Shown here: positions 33,708 through 50,095 of the stretch, piece after piece
How the letters are laid out: every line of letters starts with the position of its first letter
Numbering within the stretch: position 1 is the stretch's first letter
NCBI GenBank assembly: GCA_025667525.1
Contig: CM046878.1
Location: forward strand, 80,682,196 to 80,746,195
Reading direction: 5' to 3'
Length of the DNA: 64,000 bases
Source of the DNA: Glebionis coronaria
Taxonomy: Eukaryota; Streptophyta; Magnoliopsida; Asterales; Asteraceae
Position numbers and translations under genes: made by a program
Notes under the pieces: model-generated
Databases searched by the model: none
Seen by the model: only the letters and a program-made list of their open reading frames with translations
What the model was told of the DNA's origin: nothing

Positions 33708-33873
33708 AGATTTTGAAAGAACCTCAATATCAAAGAACTAATCAGGACCTGTTTGAACATCTTCAGGCTTGTCTTCAAGAAAGTTCACATGAATATTTTC
33801 TGTTATTTTGCTTGTCTTCTTGTTGAAGACCCTATATCCCTTGCTGTTTAATGAATAACCAACAAAATATCCA

Positions 33874-34967
33874 TCATCCCCCTTTTTCACTGAACTTGCC
33901 TAGATTGTCAATTGTGTTCAAAATGATCACATGACATCCAAATGGTCTAAATAAGTCAATTAAAGGATGTCTTCCATTGAACAGCTGATAAGGAGTCTTG
34001 TTGTGTGCCTTAACCACCAAGGCCCTGTTTTGGACATAACAAGCAGTGAATACAGCCTCAGCCCAAAAGATAACTGGAAGTTTAGAATCAGACAGCATAG
34101 TCCTTGCTGCTTCAATGAGTGTCCTATTCCTTCTCTCTGCAACTCCATTATGTTGAGGTGTTCTTGCAATGCTAAATTCCCTCTTGATTCCTTTGTTTAT
34201 GCAGAAAGTGTCCACTTTCTGATTTCTTAATTCACCACCATTGTTTGATCTCATGGTTACTACCCTCATGCTTTTTGATAGTTCAATCTGATTGATGAAC
34301 CCAATGAGTACATCAACTGTGTCACTCTTTTCAAACAGAAAGAATGTGCATGTAAACCTTGAAAAATCATCAGTAATCACTAGGCAGTACCATTTCTTCA
34401 TTATGCTTGCCACAGAAGTAGGACCAAAAAGATCTATATGTAGTAGTTCCAATGGCTTAGTAGTGGACATACTTGTTTTTTATTTGCAAGATGCTCTATG
34501 TTGCTTCCCTTTCAGACAAGCAGCACAAGTATGATCATTGACAAAGGACTTGGAAGGAAGACCATGAACCAGATTATATTTTACCAGTTTGTTCATGTTC
34601 TTAAAATTTAGATGACCAAGTCTTCTGTGCCATTTCTTACATTCATCAACTGAAGCTTTGCAATGAAACAGGTTTCATTGTCTTGAAGAGAGATGTCCTT
34701 GAGATCAATTGTGTACATGTTCTTTTGTCTTGGTGTTCTGACGACAATAGGAGTGTTTGGTGGTAAGACAAACTCCTTTCCTAACACCAGACATTCAGTA
34801 TCAGTAAACAAGACAAAATTCTTGTTATCAGTCATCTGTGACACACTGAATAGATTGTACTTGAGCTCTTTCACCAAGTAGACATTGTCAAAGGTCATCC
34901 CATTGGTGACAATAGTTCCTTTTCCTGTGATTGTTCCATGCCCATCTCCAAAAGAAACACCATCATT
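33874..34967 (-). pseudogene. Copia integrase, broken
   Basis: Begins at the nested insertion with DNDGVSFGDGHGTITGKGT, just after where the protease active site should be, then KELKYNLFSVSQMTDNKNF. The zinc-binding region follows around 34660 across a frameshift, and a TAA precedes MSTTKPLELLHIDLFGPTS at 34470. In the catalytic core the first acidic residue (HIDLFGP) and the RTPQHNGVAERRNRT region are present. The second acidic site reads MRSNNGGEL, with N where the family has D (codon at 34242-34244). Integrase joins element DNA to the chromosome; this copy could not. Confidence 0.85.
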
Positions 34968-34970
34968 GTC

Positions 34971-37900
34971 TGAAAGATCATGGGATATAAGTCCCCGTTG
35001 TATGGGACCATTGAGATGATGTAAAAGATTGGTTTGAAAGGCATATAAGCTGGATCTACCCTAGGACTTCAAAAGCTGCGTGAATTATGTTTCGTAGATC
35101 GAACTTCATAAAATGTCTATCAAGTGAAAATCTGATTTTTTCTTAGTAATGTTTAGATCGGCGAAAAGTAGCATTCATCAAAACCCCGTGAACATCATGG
35201 ATAGAGAAAGTAAGTCAACATTAAGCCTGATCTTATTCCCGTAGTTATGTTTGATAAAACTCGCGTATTGTAATGAATTAAACTTGTGATAAAAGACCGA
35301 ATGTGGAGGAAATACCCACATGGCTTTAACTCTATAAGAAGCGAGTAGTAAGATGATCTTTGAGGACAAAGATCCTGTTTAGGAGTAAATGCTGTGACAA
35401 TCTATCAATTTATGGTTGATATTTTATTCTCAAGCATTATTTAAAAACATTATTTTTAATGTTATATTATGAACTCACTTATTTTTGGGAAGAAATTTGG
35501 ATTTATTTCTTGAAGTAGCATCGACTACGTCTAAACCGGAGGATTCTACGTTACGTGCTTACGTTTACATACACCGTCTTTGGTGACAGTCCGACATTTC
35601 AGAAAATAAATTTATCCGTGAATATTATTTTGAGATTTTAAATTTGTGTTGGTTCATAAACTCACAAATTTATGAGAAGAGATTAGGACTTACGATTTTA
35701 ATTTAACGTCCTTTACGACTAAACCGGAAACCTTAGGATTACGTATTTACGTTTTCGAACTTCGTTTTTGATGAGACAGTTTTTATTAGATTCGTTTTGT
35801 GTCGTTGATTCATAATTTATAAAAACGTTTTTCGTAAAACGACCTGAGGGCACGCAAATCGAGGAAACTATAATCGAGGAGTACCCGTAAATTAGCGGGA
35901 TGGGACAAAATAATTTATCCCACCCCACTATACATGGGACGGCCTAAACAAGACACCACATCAAAGATGTGGCATCATTTAAACACATAGCTTACAAGTG
36001 TAAGCTTAGCCTTACACTTAAGCTACTTCCATCTCAAAACCACTAGCTAAACAACTTACTATCATTTCCTACATGCAAACAACTCTCAATTCTATCTCAA
36101 CTCTCACCCTTGCCGTCCCATTTCCACCATTAAACATCACATTCATACAAAAATTTAACCACAAACATTTGTTATAATTAACATATGTTAATCTCCATTC
36201 AAAAAGATGAAGATTGGTGCAAATTTTAACATCTAAGGAGGAGTTTCTATGGAGTCTTGGGGCTGATTTTCCACAAGGGTTCTTGAAGAATGATGGTCTT
36301 GAAGATGGTCTTGGTTTATCACAAGTTTCTCCATCAAAATCCATGTTTTGATCACAACCTACATCATCATGGTGGTATAAAGATTGTTCTCCCCATCCTT
36401 TTGTTAATTTTGATTATGTAATCATGTATTTTCTTCTTAAATGTATATATGTATGATGATATATGATGATAAAAATATTGTGTGGGGATTTGGTGTTGAT
36501 AATCATGGGTAAAAAGATGAAAAACTATATGTAAAGATGGTTAATCTTGCTTAAATGGTAGGCTGTATAAAAACAGTAACTAACCACATGTTAGACTGAT
36601 AAAATGGCAAGGTAGAATCAATATACAGTAAGTAATATGTCTTGTACACATGTGAGAGTTGGTCATGCAATGGAATCATTAGGATGAGTGAGATATGATC
36701 AAAACAAGTTTAGAGTACAAATCTGAGTTCACTGTTTTGGATGATTTTTAGAAAATACTTAGAGGCTGATTCAACAGTAGCTATAGTAGAGTTAAATGGA
36801 GCACATATCATTTAGTTTATGTCAAAAAAATTTGAGCTTCTATCTCCATATAGAACTCTAGATATGGCTGTTTTGGTGAACATGAAAGTAAAAATCAGAT
36901 TTTGGAAATTAAAGTATAATAGTATTATATAAGCACTCAAATAAAAATAGTATAAAATGTGAATTAAAACCCACTAACTCATATAATACATTTATATAAA
37001 TATGTATAAGGATAAATAAATGGACATTTTATAAAAATGGTAGTTTGATAAGTTTTAAAAGTTATAAAACTATAAACATGATTTTTATGACTTTTTCGGC
37101 TATTACCGTAAAATTAACGTTTTTGTTAAATAAAACTTAGACGGTTGGACCCGTCTAATGTAAACTTTTATAAACTCATATACTGATATATAAACATATA
37201 TAACAAGTAAAAACCGATAAAACCCGAACTATATAACATACGGACATTAACGGGCTAAGTTAACGTTATTGGACTAATAATACAACAAAATGGGCTAAAA
37301 CACTTATAAATTTATTTATTGGGCGTAACCCATTTGGGCCCAACATGTAAAGTATAAATACTGATAATACAAGTATGAAATGGATTAATACAAGTTAATA
37401 AACTTATAATAGGCTTATTGGACCTAAAACACGTAAATAGGTAAAACTAGTAAACTAGTATAAAAGTATCAACACATAACACTAAAATGAGCAAATGAGA
37501 ATATGTAAACCCACTTGATCATCATATATGTAAAATCATCATATGTATACATAATTGTTATTTTTATAAAGTCATTGGACAAGAGTCTAAGACGAGTATT
37601 ATTTGTCCAGGTTTCCGTGACTGAAGCACGTACCGTACGTCCGAATTGCCGATAACCCGCTTTTCCACATCAACGTGAGTTCATAGCCTCGCACTCTTTT
37701 AAATGTTTTTATAAATGTTTTATAAACCCGCGAGGGAGAGAACATGTTAGTTTTTATAAAATAGAACACCATTTGTCCCGATTATTTGTTTATTGATTTG
37801 GACCCGAAAGATTGTATGACCCGATGAATGATTAAATGACCCGATAGATGAAATAAAATGGATTATTAAAGTTAGGTTATGTCACTAAAAGTCTCATTAG

Positions 37901-38816
37901 CATGAATTGTGAACTACCGGGATTTGGTAGACGCTTATGCATATAATAGTACTATTTGGGGACGATCACCCCAGTTCGCGCCTTGACGGTTGATCCCCGT
38001 CGTGCCACATTGATTGGTAAGCGAATTTATGTATGAGAAGATTTACACAAGCGTGATTATTGTGACGACACGCTAATTTAGATGGGCAAATGAGTTTCGG
38101 GCTAGCTACCCGTTGTTTGGTTTAGTAAGGTAACAATGTCATGCGGCTTGTAATAATCCAATTAACAAAATACTGCTATACGCACCGAATTACGATATAT
38201 TGCCTGACTAGCAATACGGGGTCATATTATTGATATTATGTTTGTGTTTTGGTTTTTCATAACCATAATCATATAACGATTTTTATTTAACTCCATACAA
38301 CGTTATAAAACGTATTGTATGATATATTTTTACGACATTGGTTCGTATAATGATTTTGAAGGCAAAAGCCTATATTATGATTTTGACAAGGATTTGTATA
38401 AAATAATTTTGGCTATTTTATGGCCTACTACATGGATTTGTACAAAATGATTTTCGGTAATAATTTTATACCGATGTTATATTGATGGATTTTATTAAAC
38501 TCTATAAATTCACTCGGCGTTATCGCTGACCTTTTCTTTTAACATGTGTTATCTCATGTACTTGAAGGTAATTCTCGGGAAGACAACAAGAATTCATGGC
38601 CCGCACTTAAATAACAATTTCCATTCAAATCTTTTGTAAAATTGTATGAAATGACCATGACTTGGGACCTATGTAAATTTGATATTTATGAATGGAAATG
38701 CTTTATTATTAAACGACGCGATTTTTAAGCGTTGTCTATGATGTGAGTAATGTGCTATCCCGTAACACCAACGAGTCTTCCGCTGTATTGAGTTGTATAA
38801 ATTTGGGGGTGTTACA
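34971..38816 (+). mobile_element. 5' LTR of the chromovirus-like element
   Basis: TGAAAGATCATGGG...GGGGGTGTTACA. Non-coding throughout. A TATA-like AGTATAAATACT lies near 37352, uncertain. Confidence 0.85.
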
Positions 38817-38819
38817 GTT

Positions 38820-38831
38820 TGGTACCAGAGC
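38820..38831 (+). other. Primer-binding site of the chromovirus-like element
   Basis: TGGTACCAGAGC, one base from the initiator tRNA-Met complement TGGTATCAGAGC, three bases after the LTR. Confidence 0.8.
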
Positions 38832-38991
38832 TCTCGTTATAGAGAACGAAAGATTTCTAAAACCAAGGTTTTGAATAAAACATTTCAAAATCTTTTAACT
38901 ATAAACATTTTTCACAAAATGTCTAAAAATCTTTTGACTATGACGGTGCCGAAGAATTCCCGAGTTACCGACAAGGCCAGACTGAGAAGTG

Positions 38992-42926
<3,935 letters not shown>

Positions 42927-43401
42927 TGATATGTGTGTAAACACCCATCTTTTCTTCCACTTAATTACAATAATAACCGGACCAAAACGTGTATTTTACG
43001 TCATTTATGTCGGAATTATGCGTGGTTTGTGTTTTTGTTGTGATTTAGGACGAAAAGGTGAAAAGTGGAGAAAACAAGGGAATTCACGGGCATTTACGGA
43101 CTTTTATTGAAGATAAAGATGAAAGACGAAGTCAAGAAGTCAAGAGTGCAAAAAGAACGGAAGTCCAAGACCAATTCTGAAGATTTATCGAAGAAAAAGT
43201 CAAAAGACAGAAGTTTACTTTAAGCCGAGGAACTCAAGTCTTATTTATCGAAGAATTAAAAGATGAGTCCAAAGAAATCCCGAGCCAAAAGTCACCAAAG
43301 TCCAAGATTAACAAAGAGATTAAGAAGGAAGGACTTAAGGGCGCAATTAAGAAGAAAGGAAGGAGGGGAGGAAGCTTCCTCTAACCACTCCCCTAATCTC
43401 C

Positions 43402-43409
43402 TATATATA
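43402..43409 (+). promoter_or_regulatory. TATA box of the Athila-like LTR
   Basis: TATATATA in CTCCTATATATACCCC. The palindrome GAGGAAGCTTCCTC ends 20 bp upstream. The second LTR has the same at about 50571. Confidence 0.55.
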
Positions 43410-43910
43410 CCCCTCTTATTCATTTCACTAGTTTTTGTTGACTAATCGTGACAATTAGTTCTTCCACCTTTACTTTTATGCACCTTTAATTACTTGCACC
43501 TTTAATTTCATGTCTTGCACCTTATTTACCATTTAATTTCAAGTAAGTTTTTCTTTTAATTCTCGCACCTTTACTTTATCTTGTTGATCTCATTCTACCT
43601 TTCTTTAATCTTTGCTTTATATGCTTTTCGTCTTGTTTATTTGTTTAAAGATTATATTTTTATGCTTTTGATTGTTTTAAATCTTTTATTTTCATAGCTT
43701 ATTTTGTTTGTTTTCAAGTTTATATAGTTTTTATAAAAGTTGTTTTTGTTTAAAAGTTGTTTTTCGTTAAGCTTTTCCATTTCGTGTTTTAAAAGTCTTC
43801 AAATTTCAGTTTAGTAGCTTATTTTCATACGGTTTACTTTAGAAATTTCGTCTAGTGCTTATTAGAATCATAGCTTATTAGATTAGCTTAATTTGTGCTT
43901 TTTCCTCCAT

Positions 43911-44310
43911 TTTCCGATCTGACAAATCGGAAAAGGGAATTACATTCCGATTGGAGTGATCGGATAAGGGTTTTAACTTTCCGATTTGGGAGACTTTGGT
44001 ATTCCGATCAGAAGAGTCTTGGGTATTCCGATCAGGTAAGTGACAGATATTCCGATTGGTGCTCTTTGCCATATTCCGATCGAGGTGTTGGTGGTATTCC
44101 GATCACGGGTTCCGATCAGCATTCCGACCAGATCTCTTCCATATTCCGACCAGTGTTGGTTCTATACATTCCGATCTGGGGGCTTAAGTTTGGTTATTCC
44201 GATCAGGTTAAGTGACATATTCCGATTGGTGTTTTCCGATCTTCATTCCGACAGGTGAAGGTAGTATATTCCGACGAGGTTGATCGGAATATATTCCGAT
44301 AGGGAGTATT
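43911..44310. repeat. TTCCGATC/TTCCGACC motif cluster (5' LTR)
   Basis: About 20 copies of TTCCGAT or TTCCGAC, spaced irregularly 12-40 bp, a few in the opposite sense (ATCGGAA). The surrounding text is unlike the AT-rich rest of the LTR. It lies downstream of the TATA box, so it would be transcribed. The copy in the 3' LTR is at 51075-51480. Confidence 0.85.
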
Positions 44311-44653
44311 TTTCTCTAGTTAACTTTGTTTACTTTTCTTAGTTTACATTTTAATACTTGTCTAATTTTAATTTCTGTCACGCTTTTTAATTTTAAGTCA
44401 TTTAATTATTTTACTTTTCAAAGTTTTTAAATATCGCACTTTTCTATTAATTAGATTTAGATTTATTTTCACGCCACTTTACTTTAACGACATTTATTTT
44501 CACGTCTTTGCACATTTAAAATTAAAAACAACCAAAAAATATTTGTTTTACCAAATTCAACTGAGTCGTACTTTAAGCCGGGAATCAATTCGTTAAGATT
44601 TCGAGAACAAGAACTTTTATTTTTATACGGGGTGTCAAAACTTCAATTTCAAA

Positions 44654-44668
44654 TGGCGCCGCTGCCGG
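44654..44668 (+). other. Primer-binding site of the Athila-like element
   Basis: TGGCGCCGCTGCCGG, two bases after the LTR end. Confidence 0.85.
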
Positions 44669-44872
44669 CTCTTTTCGTAAAGATTAACGGTTTTCTGTGA
44701 GAGACGCGTTGTTTTTGGGATCCGTTCACTTGTGAGTGTTATTTTTCTTGCATAAAATATTCAAAAAATCCATAAAAATTAAAATTTTCAAAAATCCAAA
44801 AAGATTTTATTTTTATTGTGTATATATATTGTCTTTGCGTTTGATATTGTTTTCTTTTGCATTTTCAGGTGT

Positions 44873-47800
44873 ATGCGTACTAGATCTTCTAATTATCAAG
44901 AGCCCGAGACTCAAGAAGATTTAGCTATGTCAGGTGTCAACAACAATAATCCACCGCACCTTAATAATAACAACAATGTTCTTCCACAGCCCGATCTTCG
45001 GACCATGGAGGAGCTTTGTCAACCTACCATGTTTGGACGAGGAGGACCGATTGCGCCGATGCAAATCAACGCTCCTGAGTTTTCGTTGAAGCACCACATG
45101 ATTCAGCAAGTGCAAACTAACCCATTCCGTAGATTGCCTAATGATGATGCCAACAAACAACTCGACAAGTTCATTACAATCACCCAAAGCATGAAGTTGG
45201 CTGGTGCCACAGTGGATGAACTTCGCCTACAACTCTTTCCACATACCTTATTACATCATGCCGAGAAATGGTTTGATCGTCTCCCGAAGAATTCTGTTCA
45301 CACTTGGGATGACATGACTCAACGCTTTTTGTCGCGCTACTTTCCACCATCCATGGTCACGAGCCTTCGCAATCAAATCAGCGGTTTCATGCAAGATCCT
45401 GATGAATCTCTTTTTGATGCTTGGGAGAGATATAATGTCTTGATCGATAGATGTCCAAACCACAACATGCTACCCGTGACCTTAATTGATACTTTCTACA
45501 ACGGTTTGACTTTTTGAGATCGTGATACGATCAATGCAGCCGCCGGTGGCACATTCATGAAAAGGAGACCCGAGGAGTGTAGAGAGCTTATTGAAAACAT
45601 GACTACTCACCACAAAAACTGGGATTCCTCTGCTTCTTCAAGGAACAATCCGAGAGTCAATGTTTCCTCCACTTCAGCAAACCCTGATATGACCGAACTC
45701 ACCCGTGTGCTGACTGAAATGAGCAGAAGTATGCAACTCTTGGCGTCAAACCAACAACAACAACAAGTTAAAGCTGTTGCTACTCCTTGTGAAACATGCG
45801 GCTGTCCACACCCATACACCGATTGTCCTTCGACACAAGGAAATCCGGAAAATATGTATGCAGCTTATGGTAATTATTCACCGGAAAATTACCAAGCTCG
45901 ACCTCAAGGGGATAGAAATCTGCTGAGTTACCGATCAAACAATTACCTTTCACCCGGTTTTTCTCCTCAAAACCAAAACCCCGCCAACAACTACAATAGA
46001 AGCAACCAAATCCCACCAAGAGCTTCTAATCCTTATCACCCACCCGCCCAACAAACCCCACCCAGTAATCCGGATGTTGAGGCCATCATGAGAACCCAAG
46101 GTGAGCAAATCAAGAACCTGCAGAGCCAAATTATCAATCTGAAAGGAGATATTACCAAGCAAGGAAATGAGATAAGATCCGAGCTTCGAGATAATATTCA
46201 ATCCTCCTTCAACAATCAAACCAATGATTTGAAGAATATGCTTGCTAGTTTCTTGCCCCCTGCTCAACCTTCTACTTCGAGTTCTCTACCTTCAAACACC
46301 GTCACCAATCCGCGAGCAAATGTGAGTGCTATTACTACCCGTAGTGGAGTCACCATCGTAGGACCACCAATCCCACCCCCATCATCTACACCTCCTCCAC
46401 CACCATCTATCCCTACTCCTCCTACACCTAGTATTAGTGCACCATTACCGTCTCCGCCTCGCCATGACGATGTCCCTAGGAATGACCCTTCAACATCTCA
46501 ACCTTCACCTACACCTGCACCTTCACCATCCAAACCCAATATCCCTTATCCCTCTCGTTTAGACAAGACCAAAATGCTAACTAAGGAGGACTCCGAAGTG
46601 ACACGCTATGTGAAGATGATCTCTCAGGTGAACTTCAACATTAGCTTTCTTGAAGCACTTGTCCACATGCCCAAATTTGTTAAAGCATTTAGGGAATTGC
46701 TTAACAAGAAGGAGAAGCTGATTGAACTCGCCAACACACGCTTAAATGAAAACTGCTCTGCAGTTATTCTTAAAGAACTGCCGGAAAAGCTTGGAGATCC
46801 CGGTCGTTTTGTGTTGCCTTGCGTGTTCAACAAAACCGAAGAATTTACTGCCCTTGCTGATCTCGGGGCCAGTATTAATTTTATGCCTTTGAGTGTTTGG
46901 AAAACACTATCATTACCCGACCTCACTCCAACAAAGATGACTCTTGAACTTGCAAATCGCACTCTCGCTTACCCCGTTGGTATAGCCGAAGACGTGTTCA
47001 TTAAAGTTGGCACATTTACTTTCCCGATCGATTTTGTCGTTGTTGATTATGAAATGGACCCTCGTATTCCTTTAATACTTGGTCGGCCATTCTTGAGAAC
47101 CGGACGAGCTTTAGTGGATGTGGCCGAAGGTGAGTTAATCTTAAGAGTCGGGGATGATGCACAAGTTTTCAAAATGGGGAAGCTTACCAGTACAACCTTT
47201 GGAGGCCGCGAATCAGTGAATATGATTAATGTGCTCGATGACTTTACCGTCTACGACAATCCTCTACTCGACTCTTGCATCGATAATCCACTTTTTCAAG
47301 ATGATGTGGATGATTCTCGCCCCAATTTGGACCTTTCTCCCATTTATGATTCGCCACCGGTCTTTGATGCTTATGATGATGATGATTCTAGCTCAGACTC
47401 GGATGATTATGATGACCTTACTTCTGAGTATCCCGATCTGCCCACGTATGATGATTTTGATGAGGCTGATACTCTTTCGAGAGATTCTTCACATGATGAA
47501 GATCCTCCGCCATCACTCGATCCTACTTTGGACGATTACTCATTTGAGGAATACTTCTCTGCATTTCTTAATACTTACTTCCCTCCTGAGAGTGATGCTC
47601 CTCCTTATGATTTTAAAGATTATCGTCTTGATCCTACTTTGGATTTGAAGCACATTCTTTCTAAGGAGAAGAAACCGGTCGACACCGAAATCCGCAGCAC
47701 GTATGAGTTAACACCTCTTTGTCCCCCTTCTGAGGACGAGGTTGTGCTTCTTCGCGGATCTTCTTCCCATTCTGCTAAGCCTGAGTGCTATTTTCCCTTA

Positions 47801-47884
47801 AAGGAAAAGGTGTTCGATCCCGGTATTGACATTTTGCAGCCATCTCAGTATCCACCTGATGAAATAAAAGGAAATATCTTTTGA
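44873..47884 (+). pseudogene. Athila-like gag-protease ORF with one in-frame TGA
   Basis: About 1,003 codons from MRTRSSNYQEPETQED; the ATG is favoured because the basic M-x-TR start recurs in the Athila gag at 16413. Gag is the particle coat that packages element RNA. Retrotransposon-gag domain at about residues 55-240: FSLKHHMIQQVQTNPF, AEKWFDRLPKNSVHTWDDMT, DAWERYNVLIDRCP. A TGA at 45515-45517 splits it from INAAAGGTFM. Then come a Cys/His piece (CETCGCPHPYTDC), a Gln/Asn/Pro-rich linker, polyproline and a retropepsin-like domain (FTALADLGASINFMPLSVWK; LILGRPFLRTG) at about 650-740. The last 230 residues are acidic (DAYDDDDSSSDSDDYDD) and not a known pol domain. No RT, RNase H or integrase follows. 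Confidence 0.85.
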
Positions 47885-50095
47885 ACTTATGGAAATCTGC
47901 TTGCACCACTTCAACCTTGCTTCCACCATGCTCCATCACTGCTTAAGGGAACCTTGCCTACTCTCCTTTGGCTTGCCTTGTTCGCCTTAAGCTCGTGCTA
48001 TTTAGTGGACGAAAACTATGTCTTTGATCCTGGTGGATATGTTTCATGCTTCTTCCGTTGATGATCAAGGTCGAGTCAGGCTAATGACTCGGTTAACAAA
48101 AATCAAGCGCTTCTTGGGAGGCAACCCATGCATCTATCTTTTCGCTTTCTTTATCATAAGTGTAGGGGAGACCCGTTGGTGTTTGTTCTCTCCTCTCTTC
48201 TACTAATCAGGGATTCGAGCTTCAATGATCCACTCTTGATGATTCTTGACGACCCGTGAGTCCGTGTTCTACTTCTTCCCGGTTCTATCCTAAACCCTTT
48301 TCGATTCACTATTTTATATTTCACAATATTAAAATAGGAATCTCTTTAGTTGTCTTTTCCTTAGCAAGATTTAAACAAAGTGCACAATGTCATAAGTGTA
48401 GGGGAGTTTACTCCCACATGCTTAAACATTGAGGACAATGTTTATCTTAAGTGTAGGGGGGACTTCTATCGAAGTTAAGTGGTTAAGTGGCCTTTCCCTT
48501 GTATTTGTCCTCATTTTAACCGGAAAATCAATTTTTCAACATTTTTCGAAATTTTTGACCTATTTTGGCCTATTAGTTTTACCTTTGTATAGTTATTTTC
48601 TTTCCTTATTAGAATAAATTTTTAATAAAGTGGTTTTAATTTTTAAACGTTATGAATCTTTTGACTCAACCCGAGTTTACTTATCTAAGTTGCTCTAGCT
48701 AGTATCCTTAACGTGTTTAAGTCAAGTTTTGCTAGGCTTTTATATAGGGAGCTATAAAACGCGAAAGTCTTAACTCTCACGGGTTAAGAACTAGAACTTT
48801 TCGCAAGTTCCTATAATTGATCCTAGAGAGTCGTTTATCAAGGGAACTTTAAAATGCGATTTCTAAAACTTAAAAAAGTCTAAGAATTTGCAAGATCCTA
48901 TAGGCGACTCGAAAACCCAAAACTTTGATTTAATAGGCTAAGCATCCACGAGTCTCATTCCTTGAGATTTTAAACTGTGGAGAACGAGAGATGATAGAGC
49001 CAATTATAAGTCCGGTATTCTTTCATGAATTTATGTGAGTTAATTATGAGCCTATTCTCCCATCACTTGCTAAATAATTTATCTGCTAATAAATAAGGTT
49101 GTACGATTTGAAAAGTTACTTAGCTTCTAGCCCAAGATCGTTTAAAAGTTGCTCGGTATTGATTAGAGTTCATAGCCAAGGCATAACTTATTGAAGCGGG
49201 ATGCGAAGATTGGCGAGTCCGAAAAGGCCCTAACAAGGCATGAGGGCTATATTTTGTTGCTAAAGATCCAAAGTGATGTGAAGAATCATTTATCGAAAAT
49301 CAATATGAAGGATCGAGACACACGACGAAAAGCAAAAACTCCCCAAAAGTCATGGAGAAGTGTATCCGAAAAGACCCTAACAAGGTATGAGGATAAATAG
49401 ATCCAAGTCATAAAAGGAGGCGGATCGTTGTATATCAAAGTCCAAAATAAAGGTTGGAGAAAAATGAAGAAGTCGTGGTCCAAGTATGTATCTCTCAAAA
49501 CTTCAAGTGAAGAAATTCCTATATGAAGAGAAGACCATTATTTCATGAACGTCTCTCAAGGTTTGAAGTATGAAGTCGCTGCCAAATATCGGTCCGAGAA
49601 AGGTCTCAAATCGCGAAGCGAGTTATGCCAAGATATGAACTTTATGAGGTCCCGAGAAGCAGTTTTAAAAGATTTTTTCCTTTAGCTAACTATTGATTAA
49701 ATCGTTCACTTTATTTTCAGACTAAATAACTATCGAGATAAGTCAAAAATGCATCCTCGTGATCATTCAAGACAATAATAAAATATAAGAGATACACCTA
49801 GGAATAAGGGAGTCTAAGTGAGTAACTGGCCCATATGAGTTCGTGATAGTTTACTAACTTATAATAACAATGATCTCGTTTTTAAGCTTGGTTTGGAGAA
49901 AGTGAAAACTTGAGGATGATGATTATTCATGACATTTCCAAAACCCAAGGTATGCTTTTTGATTCCTTTACTTTTAATGTTTATAATTTTCTATTTAATA
50001 AAGGCCAACGTGGATTGATTATGATGAAAAATGTAAACGTGCTTTATAACTAATGCATTGCATGAGGACATTGCAATGGTCAAGTGTAGGGGATT
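47885..50095 (+). other. 3' non-coding region with repeated purine tracts
   Basis: No gene. The motif AAGTGTAGGGG occurs at 48158, 48394, 48449 and 50082; only the last adjoins the 3' LTR and is the working polypurine tract. GAGGACAAT-type words precede two of them. The stem CTTGGGAGGCAACCCA near 48112 is familiar from Athila 3' regions. Confidence 0.65.
50082..50095 (+). other. Polypurine tract of the Athila-like element
   Basis: AAGTGTAGGGGATT directly before the LTR start TGATATG. Confidence 0.75.

Larger units (their letters stand above)
42927..44651 (+). mobile_element. 5' LTR of the Athila-like element
   Basis: TGATATGTGTG...CAATTTCA. TATA box at 43402-43409, preceded by a perfect 14-bp palindrome at 43368-43381, and followed about 500 bp later by a cluster of TTCCGAT motifs. 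Confidence 0.9.

Noticed and set aside
36069..36344. Frame of 91 codons in the chromovirus LTR (and its partner at 53910)
   Set aside because: Different start and reading between the two LTR copies and no similarity; LTR sequence is non-coding here.
47229..47648. 139-codon Met/Leu/Ile-rich frame
   Set aside because: Shadow of the acidic gag-protease tail in another frame.
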